Source: Berberis thunbergii
Taxonomy: Eukaryota; Streptophyta; Magnoliopsida; Ranunculales; Berberidaceae
Length of the DNA stretch: 64,000 bases
Assembly (NCBI GenBank): GCA_003290165.1
Contig: QNQO01000796.1
Coordinates: 434,001 to 498,000 of the forward strand
Direction: 5' to 3'
The notes beneath the pieces were generated by a model. That model made no database searches. It saw only the letters and a list, made by a program, of their open reading frames with translations, and was not told where the DNA came from. Positions 12,241 through 24,016 of this stretch are shown here, piece after piece (position 1 is the stretch's first letter; every line of letters begins with the position of its first letter). The translations under genes were made by a program, and so were the position numbers.

Positions 12241-13739
12241 TAATCTAATTCATATTATCATTTACTCATTATCTTTATTGAATTTGGAACTCACAGAAAG
12301 CCACCATGTTTCTGCAGTCTGTCCAAATTTTTGCCAATGTGGAATAAAGAATTTGGAACCAAGGACCCAGAGATTGGTTCAATCAAGTGAAAAAGGTGGA
12401 ATAAAGAACGACATGTCTTTATTGTCTTCTAGAGATGGGAATGGTAAGAAGTCTCAAAACAATGTCATCTTTCCTTTTTTGTTTGAAAAGCAAGCAGGGT
12501 TGTAAGGACACCTTAACCTTTATATTAAAGAAAAAAAATAAGATGTCTCAAATACAACTCAAAAAAGAAAAGATTCTTAACAAAAACAATAACACAGAAA
12601 AATTAGGACTATTCTAGTCTCCTTGTTGGCAATATATCATATATTATGTCTTGAAAACACTTACTAGTTTACTGATTCAATGTGACTATACATGTGGCCA
12701 TATCGTTGTTTTCTTTTGTTTATGAAAACCATAATTTTGCTTTACACTCATCTCACTTGCAATATTTTATAAGTCAGTTGATAAAGTATTATTTAATTGT
12801 TGGATGAATATCCTCACATGTATTTTTGTTTCTTATTAACATCAAGAGTCGAGAGATTTCACAATAAAGCAAACACAAGCCATTTGAGATATTTGGTATA
12901 GTTTTTTTTTTAATTTTTAATTTATTATTTTATTTTTCACCCATGAAGCAAATGATCTAATATGAACCAGTGTCTTCCCATGCTTCTTAAAGAAACTTTC
13001 ACTTAAAAGCCTTGTTGACTTTGACTTTACTAGCAGTATTAGTTTGGCATCACTTGGAAGTAGTTTTTAATAGCGATGAAAGTATCTTGTAATTTCTGAA
13101 TGTTTAACATTAGGTTGTTGATTATTTTCAGAGAAGGTTGTAAAAGTAGATTGGAGAAGGTGAACTCTTTTTGCAAAGAGTCGTCTTGAAGGCAAACCTT
13201 TATGTGTTTATGCAGTTTTGTCCTTGTGTTTTTGTGTAAAATTTTGTTGTAAGACTTGAGATCTGGATAAATAACAGGTGTGTGGTGTGCCTAGAGCTTC
13301 TTGTATTTTGGGTGTCATGAGTAAATGTATAGAACTAAGGCTTTACTTTGTCGTTGTTGTTTGATTCTTCAGGTTCATACAATACCATGTCTTATATTTT
13401 CTTCATTTCCTCATTTTTGCCTGTTCTAATATTGAGTGTACTATTTCATGACTTAAGATGTTTACAATCTAGGAATAAAGTATTCATTTGCAAAGATTGT
13501 TGTGGTTGTTGCCTTGTAGTAGTCTGAGTTGACTGTTTTAAGGATTTGATTTTATATGGATGCTTTGTTATGATATACTCTATAACTTGAAGAAAATATT
13601 CATCTTAGTAAGGACTGATTTTGCAGGTGTGGGGCTGTGATTTTGCTACAGCAGCAAAAAACTGTAATTTTTTTTTATTATATTAATCTGCAACGGTTTC
13701 AAACCCTCGCAACAAACCAGATTTCCTTTTTTTTTGAAT
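12241..13739. other. Element A interior, intron or 3' flank
   Basis: AT-rich, without recognised exons. The segment near 13160-13216 matches 38438-38476 in element B in reverse complement. About 0.9 kb of A (about 12245-13160) therefore has no counterpart in B. Confidence 0.5.
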
Positions 13740-14039
13740 TTTGTTTTGACTGACCACGGCTTAAAACCGTGGTACTTCATGCTTGCCACGGCGTAAAACC
13801 ATAGCCATGCTTGCCATGGCTTAAAACCGTGGCCATGCTTGCCACGGCTTACAATCGTGGCTAAATGCAAAAAATTATCAAGCGTCCTCGAACATAAAAC
13901 TTTTGGTAATATGTGTTGCCACGGTTTATAGATGTCAATGGTGATTTGGCGACGCCTCAAATGGCCAGACCTCTAAGCCGTGGCAATAGGTTTCCCCCAT
14001 GGTCCCAAACCGTTGCTAATGGGTATTTTTGGTGTAGTG
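13740..14039. repeat. Subterminal palindromic repeats of CACTA A, right end
   Basis: Several units of GCCACGGCTTAAAACCGTGGC type, some degraded, lie in front of the terminus GGTGTAGTG. The order of units matches the left end of element B read in reverse, including a GAGGCGTCGCTAAAT-like spacer. This proves common descent of A and B ends. Confidence 0.85.
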
Positions 14040-14042
14040 GTT

Positions 14043-15490
14043 GTAAGCGGGTATGGCAGCTTCGTCTGATGCAAGTCAAACTCATTTTTTTTCATTGGAG
14101 GACTTTGAGTAGAACCCCTTCTTGGATCGCGAGTCTTCTTAGCCTGGTGAAGAGTCGTCTAACTATCGTTCTTATGGGAAAAAGTCCCCTCCACCTCGCT
14201 CGTACTATCCTCTGTCCTGGTCTCGACCACAGATTGAGATGACAACGATTCCAAGAGATAACTCACTTCATTCTTCCCTGTCAACTACTTCTGAATCGGC
14301 TCGTGAGAGAGAGTCAACCATTGTATGGGAAAAGCGACAGAAAGAGGGCCATGATGTGGTGAAGACAGTGAAAAGGCGCTGCTAGCATGATTCTGATCCC
14401 AAAAGGCCTCCACCCTGATGCGTGGACCAGTCTATTCGCCCCGGATGTGGTAAAGATGGGCAACCAAGCCTGGCATCTCTTATGCTTCCAAGAAGCACAT
14501 TAGTAGATCAAATAACTGGCTGGCGAATTGTGCTCTGAAACAAGAAGATGATACGTTGGGAGAGCGTATGGACAAGGGGCAGAAACATCTCATGCTGGGA
14601 ATGTCATATCTGAACCAAGTTGTCATCGTTGGGATGGAAATTGAGGCTATTCGTGAGAGAGTATACCATGGAGCAAGTCTTTGCAAATTTGCAAAAGACG
14701 TACTCTAATGCTTTTATGAAATTGAATCATTGAAAAAATAGCTTGAAGAACAGAGGCCCTACTCAATCGGTTGTTGATTCGAAGGCCTGGCAGACAAGAT
14801 TAGAGGCTCAGAGGGTTCACTTGGAAATGCTTGAGTCCGATTTGGCAGAGGCAGTGTCTGCGAGGGATAGGTTCGAGGAAGAACTGAACCATGTCCGTCG
14901 TGACTTATAATGTGCTCTAGAGACTACAGCCAAGGCGCATGCTGAGATGTAGGCTCCAAATGCGGAGAAGGCCAAAAAGGAGTCCTAGTGGACTGTCCAA
15001 TGTCAACCGTTAGAGGTCGATGTTGACTTCAATGCCAAGAGTGTGAGGCAGTAGAAGAACAGCTTCTCCTGGTGAATAATGAACTTAGTGCAGTCAGGAG
15101 CAACCTGAGTACTAAGGAGTCTAAAGTTGATGCCTTGACGGGCAAACTGGAGCAGCTGGAGAAAAAGTACGCGAGGAGAAGCTTCTCAAGACCCAGAGCA
15201 TGTTCAAGTTTAGTAAAGTCGTGCAAGGAAGACTGGAACTATTGCTGCAAATGGAAGAGGAGCATGCTGATTGGGACCTCTCTTATAGAGAGGTATCCTT
15301 TGCAGAGTTTGGAAAAGCCTCCAATCAATCAGAAGAAGAGGGTGATCAAGATCAGGGTGTTTGAGCGGCAGCGTGTACGGGCGCATCCCCTGCTTCTTTT
15401 CCTATCAAGTCAATCTCCATTGTATCTGAACCTCCTCCTAAAGAGGAGTAAACTCAATATTTTTCAAATTATCAATAAAAAAATGATATG
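14043..15490 (+). pseudogene. Gypsy-type plant transposon protein, 3' part with coiled coil
   Basis: This continues the gene interrupted at 6720. Frames are broken, but the 14760-15300 part encodes charged helical segments (for example VHLEMLESDLAEAVSARDR and ELSAVRSNLSTKESKVDAL) typical of the coiled-coil C-terminal region of PF04195-type proteins. A polyadenylation-like AATAAA lies near 15475. Multiple stops and frameshifts make it non-functional. Confidence 0.5.
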
Positions 15491-16571
15491 TTAAGTAGCA
15501 CTTGTGTATCCTTTGACTTCTCCTGCTAGCTTTCTGTTTTGTCTTATCAAGGTGTTAGTCTTTAAACAAGAGATTTTTCCGAGTCAGAAAATCGTAGGGT
15601 TGATCTGCTGGTGAAAGTTTTGATTGTTTATATTGCGATAGTTCAAGCAATCATGGTTTGTACTCTTTAGAGATCGAGAAGTCATCTTGGCCAAGTCTTG
15701 TAAGTTGGCTAAACTCCATGCGAGAGGATAATCTTGGTTGGCAATAGATTATTCAGACTAGATTGTATTTGACCCTTGTAATTCGCCATTGTAATCTGTC
15801 TTTGGCGGACCAGGCCGCCACTAGTCTAAGCGAACTGGCCAGACTGTGGTCAATCGTGTTCATCGTTGTAAGTGGTCGGACAATGATTCTGATGAGTTGT
15901 CCGAGTTAAGCTTTGTGAGCTCTAACTGGATTGTCTTTGTCCACTTCTGGCGAACTAGGCTTCAAGTCGGATATAAAGTTTATTGTCATCAGTCGTAACA
16001 CTGACTAAACTTAGGTCAGGCTTGACGATTATTGTCTATGGTTGTACAATGATCACTTGCAAGTCATCGTGATCAGGCATTGAGAATGCTGAATAGAAAT
16101 ATCTGCGCTTGGCAGACTACAGTCTTAAAGCGGACCAGAAGCTATCGTCATCAACCGAAACTGACTAAGCTTTGGTTAGGTTCGTCCATCATTGTTGATG
16201 TAGTCGATTTCTGTTTTCCTTCCTCATAGTGACCATTGCGTTTGGACAGAAATCAAACTCTGTCCATTTTTTTTAATTTTAATATTTTTCACTTTTTTCA
16301 ATTCCTATGGGTTTGATACACTATTGGTATATTTGATTTATTGCTAACCCTATTTTTTACCTTCTCAAGTTGGGGTATTCAAATTTGGAGTTTTACAACA
16401 AATCAAATATGTCAATAGTGTAGGGCGGTTGGTGGTATACTTGACACACTGATGAAGGGTGGAGATCACTTCTTCCATCTAGTGAAGCCAGGGCCTCCCC
16501 AAGACAAGGTTATAGGTAGACAGTGTGTCTACCACCATGAAGTCTTGGAACATGACCTTCCTTAGTTGTGG
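15491..16571. other. Non-coding retroelement sequence
   Basis: No open frame or RNA gene is recognised. Repeated short phrases such as GACTAAGCTTTGG and TCATCGT recur between 15800 and 16200, consistent with an untranslated part of the gypsy-type element. Confidence 0.35.
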
Positions 16572-16841
16572 CTATCCTACTACCACTGCTAGTTTTATCT
16601 TCCCGATGGGGTAGCATTTTTCTCCGCTAAACCCAATCAGCCAGTAGCCAAAAGGTGTTAAGTTCTCTTCCTTGAGGTCCATGTTGCGGAATGCGTTGTA
16701 GAATAAGACATTGAGGGGGCTTCTCGTGTCTACCAGGGCTCTGTTTACTTCCCACCTTGCAATAGAGACCGCAATAACAAGAGCATCATTGTGCCGTGCG
16801 CGGACACCTTCGAGGTCCTTATATGTGAAAGTCAAACCCAT
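16572..16841 (-). pseudogene. Gypsy aspartic protease fragment
   Basis: An 89-residue open frame on the minus strand contains ALVDTRSPLNVLFYNAF, which aligns with the DTGSS active-site region of plant gypsy retropepsins (usually VDTGSSLDVLF), followed by LTPFGYWLIGFSGE and PIGKIKL, the standard flap region. The Gly after Asp-Thr is replaced by Arg, so it should be inactive. It is only a domain-sized scrap, next to the MULE remnant. Confidence 0.8.
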
Positions 16842-16849
16842 AGGAAAGA

Positions 16850-19600
16850 TTAAAATTCAAAGTTTGGACAGAGTCTAAATTCTGTCCAAACGTGGCGGTC
16901 ACTGCAAAAGGAATAAATATAATCTTGGTGATTGTTGCGATACTTGTTATAATCCATAGTAGTTCATGTCTCACTTGCCTCCAACCAATTTTCTCATCAT
17001 AACCTAAAAACTTGTCTATGCATCTTAATCTACAATTGTCATCGGCAATTACATTTTGAATGTTCTCAGTATAATCCCGAATCCATAGAAGAATTTGCTT
17101 TTTATACACAATTTTCCATTTCGACGCCTTCTTTTTTGGCTTAGAAACACTAGCTTGACTTCTAAGTTCCTCTTGTGTCTATGCATACGCATGACTAGAG
17201 GGATCCCTTTTGGTGGATTTCTCATATTTAGACAACTTCTTGTTTTTGGGTTTCCCCTTGCCTTTTACAAGTTCAGTTGGTTCAATCATGACGCATGAAT
17301 CAGAGCATCTCAAATCTAGCAGCTTCCTCTTTTACACCAACTGTTGATCAGGAGTGGATTATAAGAACTTTTGCTTGACTTCGTTTACTACTTGATCTAT
17401 AATCACTTCCGCAGTTGCACAAATATATGTTTTGCCAAGTTGCATTCAGTGTTTGTGTAACATAGACAGTGGAAGTTGACCATTAGGAGTGAAATAATGG
17501 GTCATTTCACGAGAACAAGGCAACCCATGAGTGGTTCTTAGCACATATCGACACTTGACTGGGTCGGCGCTCACAAATTCAGTATCGGACCTACCAATTT
17601 CAGATAGCATTAAGTCAAAAGCCTTATGAAGTTTTCCAAATAATGAAACAGTGTGTTATTTCTTGATTTTTGAGAGATTTTTTTGTAAAGACGCTTCAAT
17701 CTCTACAAGTTGGCCTTGGATCATGTCATGCATTTTCCTCAATACATTATAAGATGTCCATTGGGAATTCTCCAACGTCTTCTTCAACCTAGAGTGTGTG
17801 CTTTCAACGCAACCAGTTGTCCGTTGGCCAAAATGCATGAAATTGTCAGTCCATGCATTCACAAAGAGCTTCTTATGCAAATACCAAACAGTCAGCATAT
17901 AGTTCAAACACTTGGGATGTGATGCCCATCTTCTCGCAAACTCAATAATGCCCTTGTTCCATTTTTGCTTTGTAGCTGATACATACAAGTCCGACAAAGA
18001 TTCAATAAACTCCTATCATCCTTCATTATCCTCAAATTCTTTTTTGCAATTAATTTTTACATTTGTATTTATGTACTACCGTCACAACAACCTCCTTACT
18101 TTTGGAAATACTCGCTTAATGGCTTTGATCAACTCAAGCTCTATGTCTATGACAAACACTTTTGACAAGTTGTCTGGCTCAACACTCTCAGCAAATTTTG
18201 TAATGCCCAAGTGTATGACTATTTGTAGGTGCATTCCATAAGCATCACCGTTGGGAAGCACTTAGCCAATAGAATTGACTCAGGATTACACCCAAAAATA
18301 TTTGTGACTATGTTCTGATCATCTAATGTATGTCACTCAATGTAATCATTCTCATTCGACAAGTGCATTGTGGCCTACAAAATTGTATTGCCTTTAAGTT
18401 GTTATTTTTTTTTAACATTTGAATGACATTGTGTGTTGTCTTCAAATATGACACGTTTGGGAACATCTCTTTCAAACCGGACAATATACAGAGGGGCTAT
18501 ATCAAATGTGGACATGTTATACAAATAAGTCATCCTCACCTTCATTCAGTCTCCCAGTAAAGGAATGGCCAAGCACAAATTTTGATCATGGATGATTGTG
18601 GGTTTCACATGTCAGTTGCAAGCTTCCAACGATCATTACCTTGTATCACCCCTCTCAACTGGAATGGACACTCACACTTCTTTGAACTTATAGACCGACA
18701 AACCTCCACTTTTTACTTTTAAACATTCTTCATCCTCCTTTCCCTCTCACACCCCAAGTGGATCATTCCTTTGCGTCTACTATTAGCAAGTTTCAACTTT
18801 GTGATAATCATAACAATGTTATTATCCTTGCCAATATCTTGACACCACGATATTAAAGATAACCTTGAAGCGAATACCTACAAAGAAGTAATACATATTG
18901 TCATTAGGAACACTAATCAATCAACTTGTGAAACAAGATTAAATAATGTAATGCCTACGAGAATTAACCTTACTTCTTCTGTCATAACCAAGTAGCCATG
19001 ATCAACTACTTCTTCTAGTACTTGTTCTTCATTGGCTTCGGCATCATCATCCTTCTACATTAAGTAAATAAAAATATTTGTTATTCTAATCATAGGTTAA
19101 GTAAGGTAATGGATAAAATCATTAAGGACAAAGTTTACATCTAGAAGGTTTGTTTCTTCCAGATATGCTTTAAGTGTCTCCGGGTCGTCTACATTGTAAC
19201 AAGGTATATCAGTGATGACATTTTGTGTACAAAATAACAGCAATCAACAACAACAATGATCAAACTAACCCTACAAATAAGCAAATTTTAGGGTTCAAAT
19301 ATTAACAATTGGCTCATAAAATAACAAAGTTGTTTCAAATAAACCAAAAAGAAAATTAAACATGAAATTACGATAATGCAACAAAAATAAAAATACCTCT
19401 GCAAGCTCATCTCAAGTTGAGAGTGTACCTCAAGTGGAGTGAGTCGTTCTTCGTCTTGAAAATGCTCATCATCTTCGTTTACACCTATAAATATGCTCAT
19501 CTTCTTCATTGACACCTAAAAATGGAGTGTAATGGCGACTCTCAACTGCAACATTATGATATTGAAGCCTACCAACCTCATTTTCACTGAACTCATCCAT
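16850..19600 (-). pseudogene. Mutator-like transposase with OTU-like C-terminal tail, decayed
   Basis: Reading right to left on the minus strand: an acidic N-terminus starting MDEFSENEVG at 19600; a core piece VFVIDIELELIKAIKRVFPKV near 18100-18200, matching the TDRELALMNAI motif of MULE transposases; then 17656-17997 with NAWTDNFMHFGQRTTGCVES, the region after the DDE domain; a SWIM-like Cys/His motif near 17500-17560 (TTHGLPC); a KRGRP-like basic linker near 17140-17250; and 16900-17109 with VIADDNCRLRCIDKFLG and WRQVRHELL, like the OTU-type cysteine protease start (normally DGNCGYR). This order is that of plant Kaonashi-type MULEs. Many frameshifts and stops; the OTU nucleophile context is altered. 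Confidence 0.72.
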
Positions 19601-20615
19601 TTCTATATGCAAACTTCACCAAAACCCTAACAAATGATGAATAGAGAGACAAGACAACAAGACATAGAAAAGAGGGAGAGAAGCCGACGTTGGGAGAGAA
19701 GAAAAAACGAGGAATGGAAGACAACTTTGATGGAAAATGGAGGGAAAAAGTTGTGTTTGCTCGCTAGAATGAGTAAAAGAAGTAATAGATAGGGGAGATG
19801 GATGATGAAGACGAGTAAGATAGGGAAATGGAGGCTCAAGACGATAACCGACGGTCCTGAATTTGGCGAGATTGGGAGGAGAAGATGGTGGGAAAGGGGG
19901 TCGATTCGTGCGACTGGGAGAGGAGTAGTCGCTGGATTTGGTAGAAAAGAAGAAAAAAATCCATTTTTTATTATTATATAGTGGTTGTGACTTTAAGTAG
20001 ATTCAGAAAATAATAATAATAATAAATAAATAAATAAAAAGTTGGTGGTGTTTATCAGTAGAAGTGGTTATATTATTTATTAGGGGTCATTTTCAATATT
20101 CCTACCATAAAAATTACGCGATACCTAATATACCCTTATTGTGGTTTTGATGTTGTATATTATACGTATTCTTTTTATTTCTCAGGATACCTAGACGCTA
20201 GTTTTTAGGTCACAGATGAGTGAATCAAAAAGTCACAGTCAGATCTTTCGTAGAATATAAAAAGATTTAGTTTGTGAGGTTGAATTTACTCCTTGTTTGG
20301 TACATTTAACGTGAATGTGAAGAATCTCTAACTTCTTTTCCTCCATTCCACGTTTCTCAAGACTGACTCCGCTCCATGAAACGGCATTGACTAGAGGCAT
20401 CCACAAAATTAAAATATTAAAATTAAAATCAACTCTACCAAATCACGTGCCCCACCATCTCCTGCACTAATCAGAATGAGCGCTTAATTTGTGTGCAAAT
20501 CAGAGTAATGCTCATGTACTCTAAGCTAGCGATAGTAATACACAAGCTCATCAACATTTTTGCAAAAAATCTAGAGAGCCAGGCCCCTAGTGCCATGAGA
20601 GTTTTATGTGTGTGT
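19601..20615. other. No gene seen
   Basis: GA-rich stretch (19620-19960) that may be the leader of the MULE, then AT-rich sequence with an (AATA)n tract near 20010. Nothing further is recognised. Confidence 0.4.
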
Positions 20616-20623
20616 GATTGGGC

Positions 20624-21002
20624 TAGGGCTGAAAACCGAACCGACTTAGGTCGGTTTTAAAATTTTCAAACCGAAACCGAACCGACCATTAACAAAACCG
20701 AACCGACCATTAACAAAACCGACCCGAAACCGAACCGATTCTAATTTATGCAAACCGTAACCGAACCGACTAAAATCAAACCAAAACCGAAATAAAACCG
20801 AACCGACCGACTATTTTAAACGTATTGTATTATTTATATATAAAATATATATTATTTATTATATATATTCGGTCGGTTCGGTTTGATCGGTTAAAATCAC
20901 ATTGAAACCGAAAACCGAACCGACCACTTCGGTTAACCGATCCGAACTGAATTTAAACCGAACCTTGGTTCGGTCGATTTGATCGGTTTTTTGTTCAGCC
21001 CA
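20624..21002. mobile_element. hAT-like MITE made of ACCGAACCGA repeats
   Basis: The 379-bp element has inverted ends TAGGGCTGAA / TTCAGCCCA and is flanked by an 8-bp duplication GATTGGGC (20616-20623) and GATTGGGT (21003-21010), the target size of hAT elements. The interior is built from AACCGAACCGA units on the left and the complement on the right, around an AT-rich centre (20820-20870), so the single strand can fold into one long hairpin. Confidence 0.85.
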
Positions 21003-21214
21003 GATTGGGTCAGGGGGTTTTTATGTGCGTGTGATTGTATTTGATTGAGGCATTATAAGCATCTCTAGGAAGATGGAGGGTATTGGCCCTGCCTGGCGCA
21101 GGCCTGGCTCTTAAGAATGGTTCACATTTTTATCATGATTCACGACTCCACAAACACTATTATAATCACTTGAAATTGTTATCGTGCACACTCTTATTGT
21201 TATCGCATTCATAG

Positions 21215-21316
21215 TATCTTTAAAACACAACCACAAACACTATTATAATGGGTAGAAGTGTAAAAAAATTCAAACAAGGTGAAAAAAAAAAGCCAGCAAA
21301 CAAGGCTGGCTAGAAT
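21215..21316. mobile_element. Partial copy of a small foldback MITE family
   Basis: The sequence from TTAAAACACAACCACAAACAC to GGCTGGCTAGAATT matches the right halves of the elements at 23851-24016 and 26606-26780. Its left arm is not clear. Confidence 0.5.
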
Positions 21317-21625
21317 TTTTGCTCATATAGGCTATGGCGATGTTGACGAAAGATTGCACAATTCGGCAATTGTTTCATGGTTTGTGACACTATAATAAGT
21401 AACAAACGTCGTATGAGATACAATGACGAAGGAGATTCTAGAAACTAACGAAAGTACTGCGACCGGGGCCATACACGTGTGCTGAAACTATTGGATCAAT
21501 AGACGTAGAGGCATATGGAGATCCGGAATCAAAAAGAAAATCAAATTCCATTAATTTAGGAAGAAAAGAACAGAACAGGTGGGAGAGGGGAGAATGATTC
21601 AGAGTAAGAACAAGAACAGAGATAC

Positions 21626-21632
21626 TATATAT
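21626..21632 (+). promoter_or_regulatory. TATA-like box upstream of the small gene
   Basis: TATATAT about 145 bases before the ATG at 21775. Suitable in distance for a core promoter with a 5' UTR of 100-120 nt. This rests on position alone. Confidence 0.3.
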
Positions 21633-21774
21633 TTCGATTTTGAGGTGACCAAAGTTGGTTGAACAGTAACAGTGTGCGTGTGAAGCAGAAGAGCTGAGAC
21701 CGAAGGTGGTGGTGGTCGAGATCCGGCGAGGGCACGTCGGATTTCTTCCAACTCGCAATTTATAGCTCAAGAAG

Positions 21775-22380
21775 ATGAAGGGATCTAGCACTCTGGTCGC
21801 ATCAATCATGGCTGCCTCTACTGTGGCTTTCACATCTTCCTCCTCTACCAATGGTGGTGGTTCCAACCAGGTAACCACAACAACAAATTTGTTTTTTTTT
21901 TTTTTAAATGTGAGGATGTATTGTATTATGTGAGATCTGGGTTTTAATTATTGTGTTGAAAAGATGTGGTTTGATTCAAACGTTTTCTTTCTTTCTTTCC
22001 TTAAGAGGTGATGATATTTGCTGTTTGTTCTTCGCATCATTAAATGTACCTCTCTGTTTTATCATGTGTTTCCTCCAGATTTGAAGCAGGCAATAATGCA
22101 TTTTAACTTTAGTTTTTGTAAATTGAGTTTAGCATTGTTGTTTGTCTTTCTTATTTGGAGCTCAACTGTTTACCTTTCTTGTTTTGTTCGCTGAACTAAA
22201 CTTTTGTATTTGTCGGTTCCCTTTTGACATTGTTTGCTTTGTTGTTAGGTTATTTGCTCTAGTAGACAACATGACGGTGGTGATGGGCGCAGCAACAATT
22301 CATCCACCGAAATGGAGAAATTCGCACCAAGATTTGATGGTCTCAGATTCATCGAGACATTAGTCACAGCACACCGATAA
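21775..22380 (+). CDS. Small two-exon gene, 75-residue protein of unknown function
   Basis: Exon 1 is 21775-21870 (32 codons, starts MKGSSTLVASIMAAS), followed by a GT donor. Exon 2 is 22249-22380 after a TTGTTAG acceptor (43 codons plus TAA). The intron joins the frame exactly between codons. The product has a short hydrophobic Ala/Ser-rich start, a Ser/Gly/Asn-rich middle, and a C-terminus KFAPRFDGLRFIETLVTAHR. That tail looks like a conserved signature of a small angiosperm protein family, but I cannot name it and assign no function. The N-terminus could be a weak targeting peptide. No stop or frameshift interrupts it, unlike nearly every other coding piece here. MITEs flank it on both sides. 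Confidence 0.72.
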
Positions 22381-22880
22381 GATATATTAAACGGAAAACC
22401 ACTCCTACCCATTACCCATATCCTCCTACCCACCCTTCAGATTCTATCTATTTTTATTCATTCTCTGAACTTATTGAATGACTAGAAAGATGGATGGTTG
22501 AGTTTACTTGTTACCTCTCTCTCTTTTTTAGTTGTAGGTTAAGTCTACTTGTTGTTTTTTGTCTTAAATCAGACATAAATTGAAAAAGCTAAATTCTGAT
22601 GATTTGGTTGGTTGTGGCCGTTGTTCTTGTTGTTTTGCCCTTGGTGTTGATTATGCAGCTTTTAAGTCAAATTAGCTTAGCTTAGCTTAGCTGATTAATT
22701 AGTGGTGTATATGTTTTCATTGATGTTATGTTTAGCCCTTAAAAACAAACGAAAATTCTACAGAGGTGAATTTCATTTGTGTCTGATTGTCTACAGAGAA
22801 ATGTTGCGGTGGACACACTGATCACTTGTGGTTGGGTACACACATATTTATATCTTCTTGTGCTCGCTATGCTCTGTGTG
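22381..22880. other. 3' flank of the small gene
   Basis: Presumed 3' UTR and downstream sequence. A short tandem TTAGC repeat (TTAGCTTAGCTTAGCTTAGC) lies near 22671-22691. No gene seen. Confidence 0.4.
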
Positions 22881-22961
22881 TCAAGGGCGAACTCAGGATT
22901 TTAGTCAAGGAGGAGGGGGCGAAATGAAAAATACTTATTAGTTGATAATAGTAGTTATCAA

Positions 22962-23650
22962 CAATGTTCTAAAAATTGACCGAAAAATCACTCTTATTAA
23001 TGGCTGGGTGGGCAGTCTGGGCGGGGTCTAGGCGGTCGGGGCTAGGCGGGTCTGGGCGGGATCTAGGCGGGGTCTGAGCTGCCTAAGCGGACTCTAGGCG
23101 GTCAGGGAGATTTTTATTTATTTTTTATTTTTTATTTTTTATTTTTTTATTTTTTTATTTTTTTATTTTTTATAAGGCTGATTGTGTACTTATTTTATTT
23201 TCTTTCTTATTTTTTTAGAAATAAACTATTTAATTTTTTTTTATTTAGTATATGTCTAAATGTAGTAAATGTTGATTACTTAATGGAATTCTCAAATGAT
23301 CTGTCGGTACCAATTTTACTGATGTAGATTTTATTAAACATAACTGAGGTTATTCATGCAATTTGAAGAAAAATAAATGTGCATACAAAATTCAAATTTA
23401 TATAAAGTACTCATCATGACCAACTTCAGTCATTTGAGTTTTAATAAATTTTGTTCATGATTGTTAATTTTTCATGTTTTTAAATTTTGCATATGTATAT
23501 TGGCATTAAATTGGATGTAATTGATAAGGTATTATGCTTAACTTTTGTAAATTATTAAAGTTATAATACAAATCCTAAGCCCACCTAGGCCCCTGAGCGC
23601 TAGGCACTTGCCCGTCGCCCGTCCAACGCTTAGCGATTTTTAGAACACTG
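22962..23650. mobile_element. hAT-like MITE, 689 bp, nested
   Basis: The ends read CAATGTTCTAAAAATTG and CGATTTTTAGAACACTG (inverted repeat), flanked by 8-bp GTTATCAA / ACTATCAA (6 of 8 match). A G-rich array of GGCGGGGTCTAGGCGG-type units lies inside the left arm (23000-23105) and a C-rich counterpart inside the right (23575-23635). Confidence 0.75.
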
Positions 23651-23850
23651 ACTATCAATGGTAAAGTCATTTTTTTTATCGAAGCCAGTAACTAATAAAA
23701 AAATTCAACTATAAAAAATACAATGCACATATCAAATTAGATCCAAGTGTAGTCAACTTTAAGCCAAAATAAGATCACTATTGATAACTTTAGCAAAGAA
23801 CAAACAAGCATAATAACTAGAATATATAACTAATATCACAAAAGAGTTTG

Positions 23851-24016
23851 TCTAGGAAGCCAGACTTTAAAGCCATTTTTTAGTCAGGCTAGAGTATTTT
23901 TACACCTTTACACATTCTCTTTAAAATACAACCACAAACATTATCTATAGAATGGATAGAAATGTAAAAAACTTAAAATCTGACCAAAAAGTGGCTATAA
24001 AGTCTGGTTATCTAGA
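23851..24016. mobile_element. 166-bp foldback MITE
   Basis: The ends TCTAGGAAGCCAGACTTTAA and (right end reversed) TCTAGATAACCAGACTTTAT pair over about 45 bp, leaving a short loop containing ACAACCACAAACATTAT. Same family as 26606-26780 and the partial copy at 21215. Confidence 0.7.

Larger units (their letters stand above)
6741..14039 (+). mobile_element. CACTA transposon A, non-autonomous, carrying host exons
   Basis: The right end reads TTTTTGGTGTAGTG at 14026-14039, the reverse complement of the CACTACACCAAAAA terminus of element B. The left end is damaged: CCAAAAGGC at about 6744 followed by TTAGCTACACGGAGGTGGCC matches the other end of B, but the CACTA bases are missing. A possible 3-bp duplication GTT flanks both sides (about 6739-6741 and 14040-14042). 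Both ends carry arrays of GCCACGG..CCGTGGC palindromes. No transposase is recognisable. Host exons lie on the plus strand, pointing to the 14039 end. The element lies inside a gypsy-type gene. Confidence 0.8.

Noticed and set aside
12278..12617. Short plus-strand open frames after the captured gene in element A
   Set aside because: They fall in intron or 3'-flank sequence, overlap each other and have no recognisable domain.
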